Both the position numbers and the translations under genes were made by a program. Shown here piece by piece: positions 1-3,583 of a DNA stretch of 5,293 bases; the stretch's first letter is position 1; each line of letters opens with the position of its first letter. This stretch comes from an uncultured Ruminococcus sp. Its GTDB lineage: Bacteria; Bacillota; Clostridia; Oscillospirales; Acutalibacteraceae. The stretch is from NCBI GenBank assembly GCA_902803585.1, contig CADCQO010000258.1, positions 1 to 5,293 of the forward strand, read 5' to 3'. Under the pieces are notes generated by a model. It ran no database searches, was not told where the DNA came from, and was given only the letters and a program-made list of their open reading frames with translations.

Positions 1-464
1 AAAACAAACGGGTTTCCGGTTTCGTCATATATTTCTTCAAGGCTGAATGTAATATCATCATCCGGATCGGATATTATTCCGGGAAACTCCTTTTGCAGAT
101 CTTTTACTAATCTTTTTTTCAGCAGCCGGAGCATACCGTCAATATCATCACTACTGCTAAGAAAACGCTGCATATTCAGATAAATAACATTATACTTATT
201 CAGATGATCAGTATATCCTTCCATTTTTGAAATAACAAGATTGTCAAAAAGTTCACGACTGTCGCAGTCCTTGCTGTAATAAGCTGAAAGCATACCCAAA
301 TTGAGTGACTTTCCGAACCTTCTCGGACGGCTGACACAGATATACTTCTGATTAGTCTTTATTCTTTGATTTATTACAGATATCAGACCAGATTTATCCA
401 CATATATTTTTGAATTCAAAGCTTCTGTAAAGCTTTCATTGCCCGGATTAACAAAGATACCCAT
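1..464 (-). CDS. AAA-ATPase-like family protein (PF09820 type), N-terminal part, runs off the window
   Basis: The minus strand is open from an ATG at 464 to the left edge, giving 154 complete codons. The protein starts MGIFVNPGNESFTEALNSKI, followed by YVDKSGLI (residues 21-28) and VSRPRRFGKS (44-53). This N-terminal signature belongs to the AAA-ATPase-like family found in many copies in gut Clostridia and Bacteroidetes. RPRRFGKS is the family's variant P-loop, with K52 and S53 as expected nucleotide-binding residues. The window ends after ETGNPFV, just before where the family's Walker B segment (IIDEWD-like) normally follows. The C-terminal half, usually carrying a PD-(D/E)XK nuclease-like domain, is not visible. 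The start is supported by a strong Shine-Dalgarno sequence (471-478) and a good promoter (495-523). The biological role of the family is not established; a mobile or defence-related role is only suspected. Family assignment is confident, function is not. Confidence 0.9.
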   Translation of the reverse strand, partial: MGIFVNPGNESFTEALNSKIYVDKSGLISVINQRIKTNQKYICVSRPRRFGKSLNLGMLSAYYSKDCDSRELFDNLVISKMEGYTDHLNKYNVIYLNMQRFLSSSDDIDGMLRLLKKRLVKDLQKEFPGIISDPDDDITFSLEEIYDETGNPFV

Positions 465-470
465 TTTCCA

Positions 471-478
471 CACCTCCT
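471..478 (-). promoter_or_regulatory. Ribosome binding site of the AAA-ATPase-like gene
   Basis: The minus strand reads AGGAGGTG, a near-perfect anti-SD complement, six bases before the ATG at 464. It fixes the start codon of the partial gene. Confidence 0.85.
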
Positions 479-494
479 GAGAGCTTCTGAATAT

Positions 495-523
495 ATTATA
501 AACTATTCATCAGAACAGTTCAA
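495..523 (-). promoter_or_regulatory. Sigma-A-type promoter of the AAA-ATPase-like gene
   Basis: On the minus strand, TTGAAC (-35, 518-523) is followed after exactly 17 bp by TATAAT (-10, 495-500, consensus). Transcription would start near 488, giving a short leader of about 25 nt before the ATG at 464. This was read by eye with no scoring. Confidence 0.65.
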
Positions 524-549
524 GATGGAATGTACAAGCAAAAGAAAAT

Positions 550-565
550 AGGCTGTAGGCAGCCT
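550..565. repeat. Small perfect hairpin
   Basis: AGGCTG (550-555) pairs with CAGCCT (560-565) around a four-base loop TAGG. No T-tract follows on either strand, so it is not a classical terminator. It is the first of three consecutive inverted repeats in the gap. Confidence 0.5.
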
Positions 566-571
566 GCATCA

Positions 572-638
572 GCCCTGTAAGCGTTCTTTTATTGTTACAA
601 GTATAGTTTCCCTTTTCAGGCAAAAACGATTACAGGGC
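572..638. repeat. Long imperfect inverted repeat (17-bp arms)
   Basis: The arm at 572-588 begins GCCCTGTAAGCG and pairs with 622-638, which ends ACGATTACAGGGC. Nine outer pairs are perfect, and only two mismatches occur over 17 positions. The 33-base loop (589-621) contains the first copy of the TATTGTTACAAG direct repeat. The stem could form in DNA or RNA on either strand. The inner ends read GTAAGCG and, on the opposite strand, GTAATCG, loosely reminiscent of IS66-type termini. No target duplication or transposase is visible, so a mobile-element origin is only a possibility. Confidence 0.55.
590..601 (+). repeat. 12-bp direct repeat TATTGTTACAAG, copy 1
   Basis: This copy is identical to 679-690, 89 bp downstream. 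It lies in the loop of the inverted repeat 572-638. Confidence 0.6.
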
Positions 639-664
639 ATTCTGAGTAATGTTCATATACAACT

Positions 665-703
665 TGAAGCCCCCATACTATTGTTACAAGGCAGCGGGCT
701 TCA
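665..703. repeat. 8-bp inverted repeat enclosing the second direct-repeat copy
   Basis: TGAAGCCC (665-672) is perfectly complementary to GGGCTTCA (696-703). The 23-base loop contains TATTGTTACAAG (679-690). No T-tract follows. It overlaps the possible remnant frame 649-801. Confidence 0.45.
679..690 (+). repeat. 12-bp direct repeat TATTGTTACAAG, copy 2
   Basis: This copy is identical to 590-601. Like the first, it sits inside the loop of an inverted repeat (665-703). Confidence 0.6.
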
Positions 704-835
704 GGGATATTGAGCAGGAAATCTGTGAACTGTTCGGTGAGAAGTGGAAAATCCTTGCACTGGCAGTCAGCCGGAAGGAGTACTTTTCTCAGCAAAACTA
801 AACGCATTTTTTGGGGGTAACATCAAAAACAGCGC

Positions 836-874
836 AAAAAAACATGGCCGCCGTACTTCGCGTACAGCAGCCAT
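836..874 (-). terminator. Rho-independent terminator of the small lipoprotein gene
   Basis: In the minus-strand RNA, 874-862 pairs with 856-844 to make a 13-bp stem (11 Watson-Crick pairs plus two G-U) around a five-base loop. It is followed by a G and seven U (complement of the A-run 836-842). It lies 18 bp beyond the stop codon of the lipoprotein gene. In the plus direction the two G-U pairs become C-A mismatches and the T-run is shorter, so it should work mainly for the minus strand. Confidence 0.9.
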
Positions 875-892
875 TTTTCATATAGGGAAGTC

Positions 893-1318
893 TTATCTTG
901 TAAAGACGTTTTCCACACGATAGTGAACGGAGTTTCCCTGTTCGTCAGTAAGTTCAGCCTCATCAACAACATATATCAGTTTCTGACCGTTATCTGTGAC
1001 CTGATAAACGGAAGGTTTTGTAATGTCCTGCTTTTGTGTACGGGTCACAGTAACGTCTTTGTCGGTGTATTCATAGGTGAAAGACATCGTGTCCTTTGTT
1101 CCGCTGTCGATGTAGCCGCTGCCGGACTTTTTGAAAACGAGTGAAACGGTATGTCCCTGTTCGGGAGGGAGCGTATCGGTCAGTGTGCCGTCAGTATATA
1201 ACCGCTGTTCTACGAATGTCCAGCGTCCGATGGGATTGAAAGCAAAATCGGCACATCCTCCCATAGACATGATGACAAGAAGGAGCAGTGCCGTCAGGGC
1301 AAAAAATTTTTTTCTCAT
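893..1318 (-). CDS. Small secreted lipoprotein, lipocalin-like beta-rich domain (hypothetical)
   Basis: The predicted protein has 141 residues. It starts MRKKFFALTALLLLVIMSM and continues GGCADF: a basic N-terminus, a hydrophobic stretch and a lipobox-like MGGC with the lipidated cysteine at residue 22. It should therefore be exported and anchored to the outer face of the membrane. The mature part begins NPIGRWTFVEQ, and alternating polar/hydrophobic strands follow (VSLVFKKSGSGYI, FTYEYTDKDVTVTRT, KLIYVVDEAEL). This resembles the small lipocalin-like or DUF5640-like lipoproteins of Firmicutes, in which a G-x-W motif opens a beta-barrel; that link is by pattern only. The ATG at 1318 is preferred over an in-frame TTG at 1324, because AGAGGA (1326-1331) is seven bases from the ATG but only one from the TTG. 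The gene is a single unit with its own promoter (1424-1452) and terminator (836-874). Its ligand and role are unknown. Confidence 0.85.
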   Translation of the reverse strand: MRKKFFALTALLLLVIMSMGGCADFAFNPIGRWTFVEQRLYTDGTLTDTLPPEQGHTVSLVFKKSGSGYIDSGTKDTMSFTYEYTDKDVTVTRTQKQDITKPSVYQVTDNGQKLIYVVDEAELTDEQGNSVHYRVENVFTR

Positions 1319-1325
1319 GGTCAAT

Positions 1326-1331
1326 TCCTCT
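1326..1331 (-). promoter_or_regulatory. Ribosome binding site of the lipoprotein gene
   Basis: The minus strand reads AGAGGA, seven bases before the ATG at 1318. The spacing excludes the upstream TTG (1324) as the start. Confidence 0.75.
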
Positions 1332-1353
1332 GTTTTTTAATAGCATTCTTTCA

Positions 1354-1404
1354 CCGTCTGTTTCGGGGGGCAATGACTGCAGTGAAACGCCGTCTGTTTG
1401 GGGG
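1354..1404 (+). repeat. Short direct repeat CCGTCTGTTT followed by G-runs
   Basis: CCGTCTGTTT occurs at 1354-1363 and again at 1390-1399, offset 36 bp. Each copy is followed by a G-run (1365-1370 after a C; 1400-1404). Between them lies the 8-bp palindrome ACTGCAGT (1376-1383). All of it lies in the predicted leader of the lipoprotein gene. Confidence 0.5.
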
Positions 1405-1415
1405 CGGCGTTTTTT
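1385..1415 (+). terminator. Hairpin with T-tract between lipoprotein and MutS-like genes
   Basis: AAACGCCG (1385-1392) pairs with CGGCGTTT (1405-1412) around a 12-base loop, and the T-run reaches 1415. In the plus direction it has terminator shape, but no plus-strand gene lies upstream that would need it. It may insulate the MutS-like promoter from read-through antisense to the lipoprotein gene. In the minus direction the same stem would fold at the very 5' end of the lipoprotein mRNA, where it could stabilise or regulate the message. Confidence 0.5.
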
Positions 1416-1423
1416 CATTCCCT

Positions 1424-1452
1424 ATTTTATCGCATAGTTGACAAAAAATCAA
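1424..1452 (-). promoter_or_regulatory. Promoter of the lipoprotein gene
   Basis: On the minus strand, TTGATT (1447-1452) is separated by 17 bp from TAAAAT (1424-1429). Transcription would start near 1417, giving a leader of about 100 nt that begins with the hairpin 1385-1412. The elements match consensus at 4/6 and 5/6 positions by eye. Confidence 0.5.
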
Positions 1453-1472
1453 TAGCATGGCAGAAAAAATTG

Positions 1473-1501
1473 TTGTATGGTGAATGCTGTTGTGTTATAA
1501 T
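1473..1501 (+). promoter_or_regulatory. Extended -10 promoter of the MutS-like gene
   Basis: The perfect -10 TATAAT (1496-1501) carries an extended TGT element (1493-1495). TTGTAT (1473-1478) lies 17 bp upstream as a weak -35. Transcription would start near 1508, about 23 nt before the GTG start. A perfect TTGACA at 1438-1443 is too far upstream to pair with this -10. Confidence 0.65.
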
Positions 1502-1517
1502 GAAGAAAATTGTGTAC

Positions 1518-1524
1518 AGGAGGG
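1518..1524 (+). promoter_or_regulatory. Ribosome binding site that fixes the GTG start of the MutS-like gene
   Basis: AGGAGGG ends six bases before GTG at 1531. An in-frame TTG at 1510 lies upstream of this site and would place the SD inside the coding region, so the GTG is the better start. Confidence 0.85.
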
Positions 1525-1530
1525 AAGGTA

Positions 1531-2856
1531 GTGGAGTTCAGTTTATTGTATCCAAAGGGAGTCAAGCCTGAAAATCACCCGCTGAGTGCAGAGGCAGTGA
1601 ATGATCTGTCGGTAGAGTATATCTGCGAGAAGCTGTCGGGTGAAACATACGAGCAGAATATTATCAGGAACATCATGATCAATATTGAACGCAGACCGGA
1701 GGTTATCCGTTACCGCAGAGATGTGTTTGATGATATTTTTCACTTTCCGAAACTCCGGGAGCGTATCAAGGAACTGCTGGACGAATTAGCTTATCTCAAA
1801 GAACTGGAAAAGTCCGTCAAGGATAACACGGCAGAACCCATCTGGCAGCTGATCAACCGCCTGCACGAGCTGGACGTTTATGTCAGCTGCATTTCCGGCA
1901 TCTATCAGTCCCTGTCAGAGCATGATATTCACTCAGAAGGTTTGCTGGAGCTGAAGGAGTTTGTTGGTTCTGTTTACAACCAGAATGGTTTTGAGTATCT
2001 GCATGACGACATCAAGGAGTTGGTGGGTGAGATTGGTCAGGTAAAGAGTCTGTCGATCGGCGTCAATCTGGACAGCCGTTTAAGACCGGTGGAAGTGGGG
2101 ATTGTGTCTATCAACAATGAACCGTTTACCCGTCCGGGTCTGCTCAGCAAATTTCTGGATTTTTCCTCAAAGAAAAACGAAATCAGCAGCGGGGCGGGCT
2201 TTCACGGCATGACAAAGATCCATATGGCGGGCAAGGTAGCGGGAGATGACCCTCTCATGAGAAATCTCAGCCGCACCATGACAGAAATGCTTGGTTCAAC
2301 GGTCAGACAGCTCAAAAACAAGCTCTCCAAATATACGAACGTCAGCGGTTACGGTCTGACGAAAATGATCCCCGAATTCATTTTTTACATTCGCTGGTCG
2401 GACTATCTGGAGAAAGTGCGGGCACTGAGCATTCCGCTGTGCAAACCGGAAATTTCAGACAGTGACAAGCGGGAAATGCACACAACAGGCGTTTACAACT
2501 TCAAACTGGCAATACAGAATGTCAGCGGCACGAAGTTCGAAATTATCCGCAACGATTTTGAGTTTACCCCTGAACATGGCATTTACATTATGACGGGGCC
2601 GAATCGTGGCGGTAAAACGACTCTGACACAGGCAATCGGTCTGGTGTTCCTTTTTGGTCAGTGCGGACTGTATGTGCCGGCTGAAACGTGTTCTTTCAGT
2701 CCTGTGGACAGTATCTATACACATTTTCCCGCAGACGAAAACAAGACGGTGAATCTTGGCCGACTGGGGGGTGTCAGCTATGCGCAGGACATTGCTAAAA
2801 AATACGGCGTGACCATTGACCAGCTTATGAAGAAGATAGACAAAGAGGACACCTGA
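1531..2856 (+). CDS. MutS-related ATPase lacking the second half of its ATPase domain (probable in-frame deletion)
   Basis: The predicted protein has 441 residues from a GTG start (MEFSLLYPKGVKPENHPLS). Residues 1 to about 320 are helical and resemble the core/lever region of MutS-family proteins (SVEYICEKLSGETYEQNIIRN; IERRPEVIRYRRDVFDDIF). The ATPase domain begins near 321 with the Walker A motif GPNRGGKTT at 356-364, equivalent to the MutS GPNMGGKST. It then runs through YTHFPADENKTVNLGRLG to residue 413. In relatives this is followed by an acidic/helical stretch, Walker B (LLNES-like), the signature STS region and the FVTHLHEL loop. Here the sequence passes straight to GVSYAQDIAKKYGV, which normally closes the family near the C-terminus. 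Only 86 residues span Walker A to the stop, so I infer about 150 are missing, with the frame kept. Such a protein might bind but should not hydrolyse ATP efficiently. It has no cysteine-rich or endonuclease (Smr) domain and no mutL neighbour. It stands alone in its transcription unit. It may be a decaying gene or a functional short form. Confidence 0.85.
   Translation: MEFSLLYPKGVKPENHPLSAEAVNDLSVEYICEKLSGETYEQNIIRNIMINIERRPEVIRYRRDVFDDIFHFPKLRERIKELLDELAYLKELEKSVKDNTAEPIWQLINRLHELDVYVSCISGIYQSLSEHDIHSEGLLELKEFVGSVYNQNGFEYLHDDIKELVGEIGQVKSLSIGVNLDSRLRPVEVGIVSINNEPFTRPGLLSKFLDFSSKKNEISSGAGFHGMTKIHMAGKVAGDDPLMRNLSRTMTEMLGSTVRQLKNKLSKYTNVSGYGLTKMIPEFIFYIRWSDYLEKVRALSIPLCKPEISDSDKREMHTTGVYNFKLAIQNVSGTKFEIIRNDFEFTPEHGIYIMTGPNRGGKTTLTQAIGLVFLFGQCGLYVPAETCSFSPVDSIYTHFPADENKTVNLGRLGGVSYAQDIAKKYGVTIDQLMKKIDKEDT
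2760..2775 (+). other. Probable deletion junction inside the MutS-like gene
   Basis: The codons for GRLG, typical of the segment after Walker A, are joined directly to GVSYAQDIA, typical of the C-terminal end. The join is at a run of six G (2766-2771), a likely slippage or recombination point. The frame is maintained. The claim rests on remembered family architecture, not on an alignment. Confidence 0.6.
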
Positions 2857-2873
2857 GAGCGGAACACTGCGGT

Positions 2874-2894
2874 TGCCGGTTACAGTGACCGGCA
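2874..2894. repeat. Inverted repeat at the convergent gene junction
   Basis: TGCCGGT (2874-2880) pairs with ACCGGCA (2888-2894) around a seven-base loop. It overlaps the stop codon of the phosphatase gene and lies 17 bp after the stop of the MutS-like gene. No T-run follows in either direction, so it could act at most as a weak, shared 3' stem-loop. Confidence 0.45.
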
Positions 2895-3338
2895 CAGAAA
2901 GGCGAACAAGCCCTCACAGCCTCTGAGAATATCATTGTAGGCCTTTTCAAAGTTTCTTGTATACCACGGGTCGGAAACAGTACCGCCTTCAGGTGTGTAT
3001 TCCATCAGCAAGTGAAGTTTGCTGCCGGTATCACTGCCAATTATGCGCTTGGCGTTCTTTAGATTGTTGTAATCCATGACAATGAGAAGGTCATAATAGT
3101 GATAGTCGCTGATGGTCATTTGTCTGGCGGTCTTGCCGTCACAGCGCAGACCATGTTCCGCCAGTTTTCTTCTGGCAGGCGGATACACAGGATTGCCCAG
3201 TTCTTCTGAAGAGGTCGCCGCCGAAGCAATTTCAAAATCCTGTTCACGGTGGTTTCGTTTAACGATGTCTTTCATGATGAATTCCGCCATGGGACTGCGG
3301 CAGATGTTGCCGTGGCACACAAACAGTATTTTTATCAT
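2880..3338 (-). CDS. Low-molecular-weight protein tyrosine phosphatase
   Basis: The predicted protein has 152 residues (MIKILFVCHGNICRSPMAEF). The P-loop CX5R is C8-HGNIC-R14-S15, with C8 the expected nucleophile. The general-acid loop DPWY is at 123-126. NPVYPPARRKLAEHGL (49-64) is typical of the family in Clostridia, and the length is normal. Residue 12 is Ile (GNICRS); the arginine phosphatases of the YwlE/McsP type have Thr there (GNTCRS). Phosphotyrosine is therefore the likelier substrate, and arsenate reductase is less likely. The protein is cytoplasmic, with no signal peptide. ATG 3338 is preferred over ATG 3344, because AAAGGA (3347-3352) is eight bases from the former and two from the latter. 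The gene has its own promoter (3435-3463), converges on the MutS-like gene with a 23-bp gap, and is divergent from the CotH-like gene. No kinase of the BY type is visible nearby, so its target is unknown. Confidence 0.93.
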   Translation of the reverse strand: MIKILFVCHGNICRSPMAEFIMKDIVKRNHREQDFEIASAATSSEELGNPVYPPARRKLAEHGLRCDGKTARQMTISDYHYYDLLIVMDYNNLKNAKRIIGSDTGSKLHLLMEYTPEGGTVSDPWYTRNFEKAYNDILRGCEGLFAFLCRSL

Positions 3339-3346
3339 TATCATTT

Positions 3347-3352
3347 TCCTTT
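3347..3352 (-). promoter_or_regulatory. Ribosome binding site of the phosphatase gene
   Basis: The minus strand reads AAAGGA. The spacing of eight bases selects ATG 3338 over the in-frame ATG 3344, which is two bases away. Confidence 0.7.
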
Positions 3353-3381
3353 CGCATAATCCGGTCACAGTGAAGCGATAA

Positions 3382-3408
3382 AAACAGCCGTCGGATACAC
3401 TGCTGTTT
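3382..3408 (-). repeat. Inverted repeat in the leader of the phosphatase gene
   Basis: AAACAGC (3382-3388) pairs with GCTGTTT (3402-3408) around 13 bases. In the minus-strand RNA it would lie about 20-45 nt after the predicted start, and the stem runs into five U (3380-3384 complement region), giving a weak attenuator-like shape. The stem is A/U-rich at its base, so its stability is doubtful. Confidence 0.35.
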
Positions 3409-3434
3409 CCGTCCATGTGTGATCGTGTGTATGC

Positions 3435-3463
3435 AGTATAACACAATTCCTTCAACCCGTCAA
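3435..3463 (-). promoter_or_regulatory. Promoter of the phosphatase gene
   Basis: On the minus strand, TTGACG (3458-3463, 5/6) is followed after 17 bp by TATACT (3435-3440, 5/6). The predicted transcript start is near 3428, leaving a leader of about 90 nt. It is the strongest promoter-like match in the divergent region. Confidence 0.7.
3437..3442 (+). promoter_or_regulatory. Weak candidate -10 for the CotH-like gene
   Basis: TATAAC (5/6) lies on the plus strand and overlaps the -10 of the phosphatase promoter. No acceptable -35 lies 16-18 bp upstream, so this is tentative. A consensus TTGACA at 3488-3493 lacks a matching -10 at the right distance. Confidence 0.25.
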
Positions 3464-3465
3464 TC

Positions 3466-3531
3466 TGTCTGTGCAGATGCGGGGCAATTGACATCTGCGG
3501 ACAGTGCTTTGCCTGTCCGTGAAAGTTTTTT
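3466..3531 (+). promoter_or_regulatory. Two overlapping hairpins and T-tract upstream of the CotH-like gene (attenuator-like)
   Basis: Hairpin 1: GCAGATG (3473-3479) pairs with CATCTGC (3492-3498). It can be extended by T3472-G3499 and, past a two-base bulge, by TGTC (3466-3469) with GACA (3500-3503). Hairpin 2: CGGACAG (3498-3504) pairs with CTGTCCG (3513-3519). A run of six T (3526-3531) begins six bases after hairpin 2. The two stems share 3498-3503, so the extended forms exclude each other. That is the geometry of a terminator/antiterminator pair, although the gap before the T-run is longer than ideal. It depends on transcription starting upstream of about 3466. Confidence 0.35.
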
Positions 3532-3569
3532 CGGTGTTACAACCGTCATTCCAACAGAAAATCATTCAG

Positions 3570-3575
3570 AAAGGA
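3570..3575 (+). promoter_or_regulatory. Ribosome binding site of the CotH-like gene
   Basis: AAAGGA lies eight bases before ATG 3584. It supports this start over the longer in-frame extension back to a GTG at 3419, which would place the signal peptide about 55 residues inside the protein. Confidence 0.8.
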
Positions 3576-3583
3576 CAATTTCT

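Larger units (their letters stand above)
649..801 (+). pseudogene. Possible remnant of a coding sequence (50-codon open frame), unrecognised
   Basis: An open frame runs from an ATG at 649 to TAA at 799-801. Its second half (KAAGFRDIEQEICELFGEKW, then KILALAVSRKEYFSQQN) has the charge pattern and codon choice of a real protein tail, rich in CTG, GAG, AAG and GCA codons like the neighbouring genes. The first ten or so residues (MFIYNLKPPY) look less protein-like. There is no convincing Shine-Dalgarno sequence before the ATG, with only a weak AGGG about 11 bases upstream, and an in-frame TGA lies two codons before it. It is therefore more likely the surviving C-terminal end of a larger gene than an intact small gene. 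I do not recognise the family. It may also be a chance open frame. Confidence 0.25.
524..835. other. Gene-poor stretch with inverted and direct repeats; no intact gene recognised
   Basis: This stretch of about 310 bp lies between the promoter of the AAA-ATPase-like gene and the terminator of the lipoprotein gene. It contains a small hairpin (550-565), a long imperfect inverted repeat (572-588 with 622-638), an 8-bp inverted repeat (665-672 with 696-703) and a 12-bp direct repeat (590-601 and 679-690). A 50-codon plus-strand open frame (649-801) has coding-like composition but no RBS. A 63-codon minus-strand open frame (616-807) overlaps it and also lacks an RBS. It could be the scar of a mobile element, a decayed gene or a structured RNA; the sequence alone does not decide. 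Confidence 0.5.

Noticed and set aside
616..807. A 63-codon minus-strand open frame in the gap
   Set aside because: There is no Shine-Dalgarno sequence before its ATG and no recognisable features. The opposite strand (649-801) looks more protein-like, though neither is convincing.
1131..1340. Plus-strand open frames over the lipoprotein gene (923-1144 and 1131-1340)
   Set aside because: Both are antisense to a gene with a clear signal peptide, RBS, promoter and terminator, and neither has its own RBS.
1438..1443. Consensus TTGACA as the -35 of the MutS-like gene
   Set aside because: It lies 52 bp from the TATAAT at 1496, and no -10-like sequence occurs 16-18 bp downstream of it.
2455..2895. 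A 146-codon minus-strand open frame across the MutS-like ATPase region
   Set aside because: It is the complement of the Walker A-containing coding sequence, with no RBS and no recognisable protein features.
2880..3338. Arsenate reductase or protein arginine phosphatase for the phosphatase gene
   Set aside because: The DPWY loop and the CHGNICRS P-loop fit tyrosine phosphatases. Ile rather than Thr at the specificity position argues against the arginine phosphatase type, and there are no arsenic-resistance neighbours.
3419..3583. N-terminal extension of the CotH-like protein from a GTG at 3419
   Set aside because: It would bury a clean lipoprotein signal peptide. It covers the divergent promoter region, and the ATG at 3584 has a well-spaced AAAGGA.
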